From Streptomyces antimicrobicus (GTDB taxonomy: Bacteria; Actinomycetota; Actinomycetes; Streptomycetales; Streptomycetaceae): 35,920 nt of DNA. The notes under the pieces were generated by a model that saw only the letters and a program-made list of their open reading frames with translations, did no database searches and had not been told where the DNA came from. The translations under genes and the position numbers were made by a program. Every line of letters starts with the position of its first letter. The first letter of the stretch is position 1. The stretch covers positions 1 to 35,920 of the forward strand of contig NZ_JAJAUY010000056.1 in assembly GCF_020532625.1 (NCBI RefSeq), written 5' to 3'. Positions 1 to 6,826 of the stretch are shown here, piece by piece.

Positions 1-1
1 G

Positions 2-160
2 GCCGCTGGTCGGGCCGACCCGCTGAACCGGGCCGGGGGGCGCAGCCGGCCCCGCGCCCCTGACCGGGGTCACCGAGCCCAGCCGCTGGTCGGCCCCACC
101 CACTGACCCGGCCCGGCGGGCGCAGACGGCCCCGCCCCTGACCGGGGCCTACGGGTCCAC
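2..160. repeat. Two imperfect ~80-bp direct repeats
   Basis: Two imperfect copies of a GC-rich unit of about 80 bp begin near positions 2 and 81. Each starts with GCCGCTGGTCGG and ends with CCCCTGACCGGGG, which can itself form a short hairpin. No convincing gene overlaps them. The unit differs from the 127-bp array further right, so at least two repeat families lie at this window edge. A partial gene entering from the left edge cannot be excluded, but none is recognisable. Confidence 0.55.
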
Positions 161-224
161 CCTTGCCCTGGCCGGGCCCACCCGCTGACCTGGCTGACGC
201 GGTTGGGGCGAAGCCCGTCCCGCA

Positions 225-421
225 GGGGCGCGGGGAACGGCGCGACCAGCCCCGCAACGACCGCCAGTCAGCGACGCACCGTCGCCACCGGGGCGCAGCC
301 CAGCCGCCGAACCCGGAACCACCGCCGAACTGACGGCCGCCCACGGCTACGAACCCTCCCGCCCGACCGGGCCGCGTACGAAGCCCCTCCCGCGGGGGCG
401 CGGGGAACGGCGCGACCAGCC
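225..421. repeat. Two inverted copies of the array core motif
   Basis: The string GGGGCGCGGGGAACGGCGCG followed by ACCAGCC occurs at 225-251 and again at 395-421. Apart from one base it is the reverse complement of the core of the tandem array to the right (GCGCGCAGTTCCCCGCGCCC), so these are isolated copies in the opposite orientation. From memory, this GGGGCGCGGGGAAC-type string is a frequent intergenic element in Streptomyces genomes. The 143 bases between the copies show no gene I can support. Confidence 0.6.
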
Positions 422-469
422 CGCGAGCTGGCAGGGGGCGACGTGCGGTGACTGCCTCGGCAGGGTCGG

Positions 470-1755
470 ACCGGCGGTGCCGCAGGGGGAATGCCGGTCC
501 GCGGCCTCCGGTCGTCGCTGGTCGGGCGCGCAGTTCCCCGCGCCCCCAGAGGCAGGCCCTGCCCAGCCAAAGTCACCGCACCCGGCAGACCCGTGCGCAA
601 CCCCGCCGCAGGGGCGAATGCCGGTTCGCGACCACCGGTCGTCGCTGGCTGAGCGCGCAGTTCCCCGCGCCCCCAGAGGCAGGCCCTGCCCAGCCAAAGT
701 CACCGCACCCGGCAGGCCCGTGCGCAACCCCCGCCGCAGGGGCGAATGCCGGTCCGCGACCATCGGCCGTCGCTGGTCGGGCGCGCAGTTCCCCGCGCCC
801 CCCAGAGGCAGGCCCTGGCCAGCCAAGTCACCGCACCCGGCAGGCCCGTGCGCAACCCCCGCCGCAGGGGCGAATGCCGGTCCGCGACCATCGGTCGTCG
901 CTGGTCGGGCGCGCAGTTCCCCGCGCCCCCAGAGGCAGGCCCCGCCCAGCCAAGTCACCGCACCCGGCAAGCCCGTGCGCAACCCCCGCCGCAGGGGCAA
1001 ATGCCGAACCGCGACCACCGGTCGTCGCTGGTCGGGCGCGCAGTTCCCCGCGCCCCCAGAGGCAGGCCCCGCCCAGCCAAGTCACCGCACCCGGCAAGCC
1101 CGTGCGCAACTCCGCCGCAGGGGCGAATGCCGGTCCGCGACCACCGGTCGTCGCTGGTCGGGCGCGCAGTTCCCCGCGCCCCCAGAGCCAGACCCCGCCC
1201 AGCCAAGTCACCGCACCCGGCAGACCCGTGCGCAACTCCGCCGCAGGGGGAAATGCCGGTCCGCGACCACCGGTCGTCGCTGGTCGGGCGCGCAGTTCCC
1301 CGCGCCCCCAGAGGCAGGCCCCGCCCAGCCAAAGTCACCGCACCCGGCAGGCCCGTGCGCAACCCCGCCGCAGGGGGAAATGCCGGTCCGCGACCACCGG
1401 TCGTCGCTGGTCGGGCGCGCAGTTCCCCGCGCCCCTCAGGGTGGCTTCGCCCCCGCCGAAGTCGTCGCCTGCGGCGGGCCGTTGCGCAACCCCGCCGCAG
1501 GGCGATGCCGTCTCGCGGCCACCCTCGTCGTCGGCCGGGCGCGCAGTTCCCCGCGCCCCCAAAGGCAGGCCCCCTCCCCGCCCGGCCCAAGTCACCACGC
1601 CCGGACGGGGTCGGTGCGCAACCCCGCCGCTGGGGGACGGGGCCGGTCCGCGGCTGCCCCGCCAGCGCTGGCTGAGCGCGCAGTGCCCCGCGCCCCTTCG
1701 GGCGCGGCCCGCGCGGACCCAGCCACCGCCCCCGGCCGGGGGGGCGGGCCCGTCG
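470..1755. repeat. Tandem array of ~127-bp units, about 10 copies
   Basis: The anchor GCGCGCAG recurs at 526, 653, 781, 909, 1036, 1162, 1288, 1415, 1539 and 1676. The spacings are 127, 128, 128, 127, 126, 126, 127, 124 and 137 bases. Each unit contains GCGCGCAGTTCCCCGCGCCC, then AGGCAGGCCC, CAAGTCACCGCACCCGGCA, GTGCGCAAC, CCGCAGGGG and ATGCCGGTCCGCGACCACC. The left and central copies are nearly identical, while the last two have diverged. Open frames run through it in several phases, but the unit length is usually not a multiple of three, so no single protein repeat is encoded. Bases 1756-1865 hold nothing further that I can name. Function unknown. Confidence 0.9.
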
Positions 1756-1865
1756 TCCCGCTGCCCGAGTGGTCCCCCCGGCACGTCTTCGCCGCGGCTG
1801 CGGTGTCGGCTCCGGGTGTGGGCGGCGCCCCCGCGGCGGGGCCGGCGGGGGCGCAGCCCCCTGGG

Positions 1866-2120
1866 TCAGTGGGCTTCGCGGATCAGGGTTCGGACCATGC
1901 GGCAGGTGACGTTCGACGGGCGGTGGATGCCCGTGCGGGCCGCCATCGTGCGTATCTTGCGGTTCGTCGCGCGGGTGGCGTCGTACGTGCCCGAGTCGAG
2001 CAGGAATATGGCCAGGCGCATGGCCTTCAGGCGCCGGTTGTGGCTCTCGTACCACTCGCGGGGCAGGCCCGCGGGCAGCGGCTTCTTCTTCGGCGGTTCG
2101 ATGATCGCGGCAGCGGCCAT
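1866..2120 (-). CDS. Small conserved basic hypothetical protein (84 aa)
   Basis: The protein is rich in Arg and Lys. It has a Lys/Pro tract near residues 9-14 (EPPKKKPLP), a central REWYESHNRRLKAMRLAIF segment that could be helical, and a C-terminal half reading TGIHRPSNVTCRMVRTLI. A ribosome binding site GGGAGG lies 6 bases before the ATG, which fixes the start. From memory, short proteins of this type are common in Streptomyces and annotated as hypothetical. A basic, DNA- or RNA-binding character is only an inference from composition. It is divergent from the ArsC-like gene and its 3' end abuts the repeat-filled region. Confidence 0.75.
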   Translation of the reverse strand: MAAAAIIEPPKKKPLPAGLPREWYESHNRRLKAMRLAIFLLDSGTYDATRATNRKIRTMAARTGIHRPSNVTCRMVRTLIREAH

Positions 2121-2159
2121 CCACAGCCTCCCAAACGGTAGTTGACGGTCGGTCTGCTC

Positions 2160-2190
2160 CGGTCCTTCTCTGTTCCTTCGCTGTTCCTTC
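2160..2190. promoter_or_regulatory. 11-bp-spaced direct repeats before the small basic protein
   Basis: CTGTTCCTTC occurs exactly at 2170-2179 and 2181-2190, with a partial copy (CGGTCCTTC) at 2160-2168, giving an 11-bp period. They lie in the divergent region between the 84-aa gene and the ArsC-like gene. A relatively AT-rich stretch, GATTTTACGG, follows at 2198-2207. One-helical-turn spacing suits cooperative regulator binding, but no known regulator is recognised. Confidence 0.4.
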
Positions 2191-2294
2191 TGTCTTCGAT
2201 TTTACGGCCCGGCACTGACAAAAGCCCTGGCCGGACGTCGTCGGAGGCGCTGCCGCGCCCCGCCCCCGGCAGGGTCTCGATAGGCTGCCGGGCC

Positions 2295-2666
2295 ATGGAG
2301 ATCTGGATCAACCCCGCCTGTTCCAAGTGCCGCAGCGCGCTCACCCTGCTCGACGCCGAGGGCGCCGAGTACACCGTGCGCCGTTACCTGGAGGACGTCC
2401 CCTCCGAGGACGAGATCCGCGAGGTGCTCGGCCGGCTCGGGCTGGAGCCGTGGGACATCACGCGCACCTCCGATCCGCTGGCCAAGGAGACCGGCGTACG
2501 GGAGTTGCCGCGGGAGGCGACGGACGAGGCGCGGGACCGCTGGATCGCCCATCTCGCGGCGCACCCCAAGCTCATCCAGCGCCCGATCATCACCGCTGAC
2601 GACGGCACCGCCGTCGTCGCCCGTTCGGAGGAGGCCGTCCGCGACGCCCTCTCCCGCAACCGCTAG
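2295..2666 (+). CDS. ArsC/Spx-family thioredoxin-fold protein
   Basis: This 123-residue protein starts MEIWINPACSKCRSAL. It carries the redox CxxC-type motif CSKC at residues 9-12 on the first loop of a thioredoxin-like fold, as in ArsC/Spx/YffB relatives. The conserved RPII segment typical of ArsC-family active sites lies near residue 97. Length fits the single-domain family (about 115-125 aa). Family members are glutaredoxin-dependent arsenate reductases or transcription-linked Spx-like proteins. No ars genes are nearby, so arsenate as substrate is unproven. The ATG at 2295 was chosen because it begins the canonical beta strand; a longer in-frame extension from 2142 looks non-coding. Its stop overlaps the convergent hydrolase stop by 4 bases. 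Confidence 0.85.
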   Translation: MEIWINPACSKCRSALTLLDAEGAEYTVRRYLEDVPSEDEIREVLGRLGLEPWDITRTSDPLAKETGVRELPREATDEARDRWIAHLAAHPKLIQRPIITADDGTAVVARSEEAVRDALSRNR

Positions 2667-3631
2667 TCGCAGCTCGCGGCGATCCGCTCCGCGGCCGTCT
2701 GCGGCATCGTGTGGTGGGTGGCGTCGGGCAGTACGTCGACCACCGCGCCGAGCGGCAGTACGGCGGCGGCCCGGTGTGCCGCGCGCCGCGCGTCGTGGCA
2801 GCGGGCCCGCCCCGCGAACAGCGCCGTGACCGGCAGCCGACCCAGGCTCCCGAGGTCCGGCCGGGGGCCGGTGACCGGCCGGACGGCGGGGAAGCCGGCG
2901 GTCGTCTCCTGCAGCCGCAGCCAGTCCGGGTCCACCGGCGCGGCGGCCCCGCCCGACTCCCATGCGAGGAACCCGCGGATGCGCGCCGGGGTCGGTCTCA
3001 GCAGCATGGGCAGCGCCCGGAGGAGGTACGCGGGCCGGAAGCCCGCGAACACCTGCGTCGGGTCCAGCAGCACCAGCCGCTTCAGCCCTTCCCGCCCGTC
3101 CTGGCCTTCCCGCCCGTCCCGGCCTTCCCGCCCGTCCTGGTCTTCCCGGCCTCCTCCTCCCGCTCCCTCGCGCTCTCCTTCCCGGCCTTCCCGACCCTCC
3201 CGCCCCACCCTGGCCGCCGCGTAATGGGCCGCGATCCAGGCGCCGTACGAATGCCCCACGAGCGTGACCGGACTGCCGTCCGGGGCCAGCCCCGCGAGGA
3301 CCGCGTCCAGCCACGCGACCAGGTCCGGGACCCGGCGGATCGCCGCCTCCGGCGACGGGGTGCTCAGGCCGGGGTCGCCCACGAGGTCCACGGCGTGGAC
3401 GCGGTGGGTACGGCCGAGGCCCGCCGCGACCACCGGGCCCCATACCGTGGAGGTCGCCCCGCCGCCGGGCAGCAGCACGACCGGTGGCGCGGCGGCCGGG
3501 CCGGTGCTGTTGATCCTGGTCCGGCCGTAAGGCGTGGGGAGTTCGACGGCGTCGACGGGGTCCGGCCAGCGCCGGAGGACGGCGTCGTACGCGGAACGGA
3601 AAGCGGTGGACGGGATGGTGCCGGCAGCCAT
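2663..3631 (-). CDS. Alpha/beta-hydrolase fold protein with a Gly-Arg-Glu insert
   Basis: This 322-residue cytoplasmic hydrolase has the oxyanion-loop motif LLPGGGAT near residue 55 and the nucleophile elbow GHSYGA with Ser128. A probable catalytic His lies in DATHHTMPQTA near the C-terminus. Substrate unknown; esterase, lipase, epoxide-hydrolase or haloperoxidase-like activity are all possible. Residues about 143-187 are an unusual insert of GRE/GREG repeats encoded by a minisatellite (about 3085-3215), placed just after the nucleophile helix. Without it the length is normal for the family. The gene is divergent from a marR-type gene with a palindrome between them, so MarR control is likely. 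The ATG start at 3631 precedes a normal cap strand. Confidence 0.85.
   Translation of the reverse strand: MAAGTIPSTAFRSAYDAVLRRWPDPVDAVELPTPYGRTRINSTGPAAAPPVVLLPGGGATSTVWGPVVAAGLGRTHRVHAVDLVGDPGLSTPSPEAAIRRVPDLVAWLDAVLAGLAPDGSPVTLVGHSYGAWIAAHYAAARVGREGREGREGEREGAGGGGREDQDGREGRDGREGQDGREGLKRLVLLDPTQVFAGFRPAYLLRALPMLLRPTPARIRGFLAWESGGAAAPVDPDWLRLQETTAGFPAVRPVTGPRPDLGSLGRLPVTALFAGRARCHDARRAAHRAAAVLPLGAVVDVLPDATHHTMPQTAAERIAASCD
3085..3215 (-). repeat. In-frame minisatellite inside the hydrolase gene
   Basis: Short GC-rich units such as CTTCCCGCCCGTCCTGG are repeated with variation across this stretch. On the minus strand they encode Gly-Arg-Glu/Asp-Gly runs (GREGREGREG, DGREGRDGREGQDGREG). The insertion keeps the reading frame between the nucleophile helix and strand LKRLVLLD. 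It probably forms a flexible charged surface loop. Confidence 0.8.
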
Positions 3632-3661
3632 GCCAAGACCTCATTCCTCGCTGGGCGATAA

Positions 3662-3676
3662 TCTCGCTCAGCGAGA
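3662..3676. promoter_or_regulatory. Palindromic operator candidate, marR/hydrolase divergent region
   Basis: TCTCGCT-C-AGCGAGA is a perfect 7-bp inverted repeat around one base. A second CTCGCT lies at 3648-3653, about 16 bases to the left. The site sits in the 67-bp gap between the start codons of the alpha/beta hydrolase and the MarR-type regulator. Size and symmetry fit a MarR-family dimer site, so the regulator probably represses both genes. Binding is inferred. Confidence 0.65.
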
Positions 3677-3698
3677 GATCTTAGACGAACGGAGCGTC

Positions 3699-4310
3699 GT
3701 GGGCCACGCACAGGACCCCTCATCCCCGTCCCCCCACCGGTCGGACGACCGACGGGCTGACCGACTGCACGACCGACCGGACGACCAGCCGCACGACCGA
3801 CGGCACGACCGACCCGACGAGCGGCAGCGCGAAGCGCTGGTGCATCTGCTGCGGGCCGTCAGTGTGGAGTTCGGGCTGCGGCAGGGCGAGTTCGCCGCGC
3901 GCCACGGCATGCACCCCACCGACGTACGGGCCTTGATCTGCCTGCTCGACGCCGACCGAGCCGGCGAGGCGGCCACCGCCGGACTGCTGGGCGCCCGGCT
4001 CGCCCTGAACTCGGCCGGGACGACCGCCGTCATCGACCGCCTCGAACGCCTCGGCCACGTCGCCCGCGTCCGCGACGACCGCGACCGCCGCCGGGTGCTG
4101 CTCCGGGTGACGCCGGAGGCGGTCCGGCTCGGTCAGGACTTCTTCGGACCGCTGATCGAGGGGCTGCTCGCCCTCGCCGACACCTTCGACGACGCCGAAC
4201 GCGCCACCGTGCACCGGTTCCTGACCGGCGCCCGCGCCGTGTTCGCCGAGGCCTTCGCGGTGTCCGGAACCGCCGGGGCGGCCACCGCCCGCCGGACCTC
4301 GTCCTCATGA
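3699..4310 (+). CDS. MarR-family transcriptional regulator
   Basis: The 203-residue product ends in a winged-helix domain. The helix-turn-helix region LGARLALNSAGTTAVIDRLERLGHVARVRDDRDRRRVLLRVT (about residues 90-135) includes the MarR wing DxRDRR. The N-terminal ~45 residues are an Asp/Arg/His-rich low-complexity tract (DRPDDQPHDRRHDRPDER) from a small DNA repeat and are not part of the family fold. The GTG at 3699 follows GGAG; longer in-frame starts would run through the operator and the hydrolase start. The gene overlaps the MocR-type gene by ATGA, so two regulators are co-translated. It likely represses itself and the divergent hydrolase. Confidence 0.85.
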   Translation: MGHAQDPSSPSPHRSDDRRADRLHDRPDDQPHDRRHDRPDERQREALVHLLRAVSVEFGLRQGEFAARHGMHPTDVRALICLLDADRAGEAATAGLLGARLALNSAGTTAVIDRLERLGHVARVRDDRDRRRVLLRVTPEAVRLGQDFFGPLIEGLLALADTFDDAERATVHRFLTGARAVFAEAFAVSGTAGAATARRTSSS

Positions 4311-6109
4311 CCAGCCCCCACCCCGAGGACCCGGCCACCGGAGCCGACCTGCACCTCGACCTGCCCGCCACCGGCCCCCGCCGCACCGCGCTCGCCCAGG
4401 CCCTGCGCGAGGCCGTCCGCAGCGGCCGGCTGCGCGGCGGTACGCGGCTGCCGCCCTACCGCGCGCTCGCCGCCGACCTGGGGGTGGCCCGGAGCGTCGT
4501 CGCCCATGCCTACGCCGAACTGGTCGCGGAGGGCTGGTTCACCGCCCGCCAGGGCTCCGGGACCCGAGTGGCCGACGGCCTCCCGGCGCCCCGCACGGAC
4601 GCGGACCCGTACGGCACTCCCTACGGCCTTCCGCACGGCGACGCCCCTACCGCGGCCGCCACCAGCGCCCCCGCCACCAGCGCCCCAGCCACCCCCACCA
4701 ACGCCACAGCCACGGCCACGGCCACCCCCACCGTCACCACCACCCCGACCGTCCCCGCGCCTGCGGCCCCCGTCCCCGCCCCCGCCCCATCCCGCCACGA
4801 CCTCACCCAAGGCCACCCCGACGCCGCCGCGTTCCCGCGCTCCGAGTGGTCCGCCGCCACCCGTCGGGCGCTCGCCGCCGCTCCGGCCGAGGCGTTCGGG
4901 CCGCAAGGGCCGCGGGGGCGGCCGGAGTTGCGCCGGGCGCTGGCGGAGTACCTGGCCCGGGCGCGCGGCGTGCGGACCGACCCCGAACGCATCGTGGTCT
5001 GTGCGGGCTTCGCCGGCGCGCTGCGGCTGCTGGCCGCGGTCCGGCCGCGGGACTGGGCCGTCGAGGAGTACGGACTCCCCTTCCACCACGGGCTCCTCGC
5101 CACCGCCGGGGTCCGCCCGCACCCGCTGCCCGTCGACGCCCACGGCGCCCGTACCGAGGCCCTGGACGGCTCCGTCCGGACGGCCCTGCTGACGCCCGCG
5201 CACCAGTTCCCGCTCGGCGGCCCGCTGCTGGCCGAGCGGCGGACGGCCGCGGTGGAGTGGGCCCGCTCGGGGCCGGGCCGGCTGCTGGTGGAGGACGACT
5301 ACGACGGCGAGTTCCGCTTCGACCGCACGCCCGTGGGCGCGCTCCAGGGCCTGGCCCCGGAGCACGTCGCGTACGCCGGTTCGCTCAGCAAGAGCCTCTC
5401 CCCCGCGCTCCGGCTGGGCTGGCTGGTGCTGCCGGACGCGCTCGTCGACGAGGTGGTCGCGGCGAAGGGGGTCCGGGAGCCCTGGACGAGCGCGGTGGAC
5501 CAGCTGACGCTGGCCGAGTTCCTGGACACGGGGGCCTACGACCGGCACGTACGCCGGATGCGGCGGCGCTACCACGCCCGCCGGAAGCAGGTGGTGACGG
5601 CCCTGGCCGCGCTGACCGCGCTGACGGCCCTGCCCGACCAGCCCGACCTGCCCGACCTGCCCGACCAGCCCGACCAGTCCGACCAGCCCGACCGGCCCGA
5701 CCAGCCCGCAGCGAGTGCCCCCGGCACCGCGCCGGGCAGGTCCGCCCAGCCACCCACCCCGGCGTCCGCCCCGCTGCCCACCCCGCCGGGCGTCCGCGTC
5801 ACCGGCGTCCCGGCCGGTCTGCACGCGGTGCTGGAACTGCCCGAAGGCACCGAGGCCGCCGCGCTGGCGGCCGCCCGCGCGGCGGGCCTGGACCTGGACG
5901 GGCTGTCCGGCTACCGCCATCCGGCGGCGGCCCCGGCCGGGCCCGCCCGGGAGGGGCTGGTGATCGGTTACGCCGCCCTGCCGGACCGCGCCTTCGCCCA
6001 GGCCTTGGCCACGTTGGTCCCGGTGGTCCGCGGCGTGCTCCGGCGGCACGCCGCGGCGACGCGCTTCCGCGGCGACCCCGTAGGGTGGAACGGGGCAAAA
6101 GGGATGTAA
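4307..6109 (+). CDS. MocR-type regulator (GntR wHTH fused to aminotransferase fold)
   Basis: The 600-residue protein has an N-terminal GntR-type winged helix (ALAQALREAVRSGRLRGGTRLPPYRALAADLGVARSVV, about residues 28-75). A type I aminotransferase-like domain from about residue 165 follows. The PLP-binding Lys is predicted as K362 in SLSKSLSPALRLGW, and the D-Y-D segment VEDDYDGEFRF is present. MocR proteins use PLP or an aldimine as effector; PdxR members control vitamin B6 synthesis, but no pdxST genes are adjacent, so the target is unknown. Two low-complexity inserts are odd: an Ala/Thr/Pro linker at about 108-165 and a DQPDLPDLPDQPDQ tract at about 445-470. The start overlaps the marR stop by 4 bases. 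Confidence 0.88.
   Translation: MTSPHPEDPATGADLHLDLPATGPRRTALAQALREAVRSGRLRGGTRLPPYRALAADLGVARSVVAHAYAELVAEGWFTARQGSGTRVADGLPAPRTDADPYGTPYGLPHGDAPTAAATSAPATSAPATPTNATATATATPTVTTTPTVPAPAAPVPAPAPSRHDLTQGHPDAAAFPRSEWSAATRRALAAAPAEAFGPQGPRGRPELRRALAEYLARARGVRTDPERIVVCAGFAGALRLLAAVRPRDWAVEEYGLPFHHGLLATAGVRPHPLPVDAHGARTEALDGSVRTALLTPAHQFPLGGPLLAERRTAAVEWARSGPGRLLVEDDYDGEFRFDRTPVGALQGLAPEHVAYAGSLSKSLSPALRLGWLVLPDALVDEVVAAKGVREPWTSAVDQLTLAEFLDTGAYDRHVRRMRRRYHARRKQVVTALAALTALTALPDQPDLPDLPDQPDQSDQPDRPDQPAASAPGTAPGRSAQPPTPASAPLPTPPGVRVTGVPAGLHAVLELPEGTEAAALAAARAAGLDLDGLSGYRHPAAAPAGPAREGLVIGYAALPDRAFAQALATLVPVVRGVLRRHAAATRFRGDPVGWNGAKGM
5636..5706 (+). repeat. In-frame minisatellite inside the mocR-type gene
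   Basis: Nine-base units related to CAGCCCGAC and CTGCCCGAC are repeated, encoding Pro-Asp-Gln/Leu runs. The tract splits the C-terminal small domain of the aminotransferase-like region. The frame is kept, so the protein probably carries an extended linker there. Confidence 0.75.
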
Positions 6110-6129
6110 TCAACGCTTAAGGACAGTCC

Positions 6130-6780
6130 GTGGACAGGCACGTGCACCGGCAGGAGCCCCAGGCCCCCCAGGCCACACCACCGCCCGCGACGCCCGACAC
6201 ACCACCGCCCGCGACCCCCGGCGCGCCACCGCCCGCGACCCCCGGCACGCCATCGCCCGCTCCCCCGGCCGCGACCCCCGCGGCGCCCCCGCTGCCGCCG
6301 CCGCGGCGCGGCGCCGACTGGATGTTCGGCGGGGTCTACGGGACCGTGCTGGCCAGCGGCCTGCTGGCCGCGCTGCACCAGGACGGCGGCGAGTACACGC
6401 CGTTCTACGACGCCAGCTGGGTCTTCGTGACGGCGGCAGCCGCCGCCCTCGCGCACGGCTACTCGCACCACATGACCATCCACCAGCGGGGCTCCGTAGG
6501 GCACCGCTGGCTGGTGCTCGCGCGGGTGCTGTGGCTGGAGTGGCCGATGATCGCGGCCACCCTGCCCACGGTGGTGCTGCTGAGCGTCGCGGGGCTCGCG
6601 CACTGGCACGCGCCCGGGGTGACGGCGGCCGGGCTCGGACTGAACACCGCGCTGCTGTTCGCGTGGGGCTCCTTCGTGGCCCTACGGGTCGGCTACCGCC
6701 TGAGATCCGCCCTGCTGATCGGGGCGGCGGACTCCACCATCGGCCTCGCGATCATCGCGGCGAACGCGGTGATCAAGTAG
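6130..6780 (+). CDS. Integral membrane protein with Pro-rich N-terminus
   Basis: The 216-residue product starts with GTG, 7 bases after AAGGA. Residues about 10-58 are an Ala/Pro/Thr tract with repeated PPPATP units. About five hydrophobic segments follow: MFGGVYGTVLASGLLAAL, WVFVTAAAAALAHGYSH, PMIAATLPTVVLLSVAGL, GLGLNTALLFAWGSFVAL and ALLIGAADSTIGLAIIAANA. The HGYSHHM motif at the end of the second segment is notable. I do not recognise a functional family. It lies 20 bases after the MocR-type gene in the same direction, so co-transcription with the marR-mocR pair is plausible. It faces the Gfo/Idh gene convergently. Confidence 0.75.
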   Translation: MDRHVHRQEPQAPQATPPPATPDTPPPATPGAPPPATPGTPSPAPPAATPAAPPLPPPRRGADWMFGGVYGTVLASGLLAALHQDGGEYTPFYDASWVFVTAAAAALAHGYSHHMTIHQRGSVGHRWLVLARVLWLEWPMIAATLPTVVLLSVAGLAHWHAPGVTAAGLGLNTALLFAWGSFVALRVGYRLRSALLIGAADSTIGLAIIAANAVIK

Positions 6781-6826
6781 CCCCCCTCCCCGGCGGGCCC
6801 CGCACCCAGAACCCCCGCAACCCCGG

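Noticed and set aside
470..1755. CRISPR array
   Set aside because: The whole ~127-bp unit is repeated with no unique spacers, and there are no cas genes.
448..2145. Proline/arginine-rich open frames through the 127-bp array
   Set aside because: Units of 126-128 bases shift the frame from copy to copy; several frames are open only because stop codons are rare in this composition, and no ribosome binding site or domain is seen.
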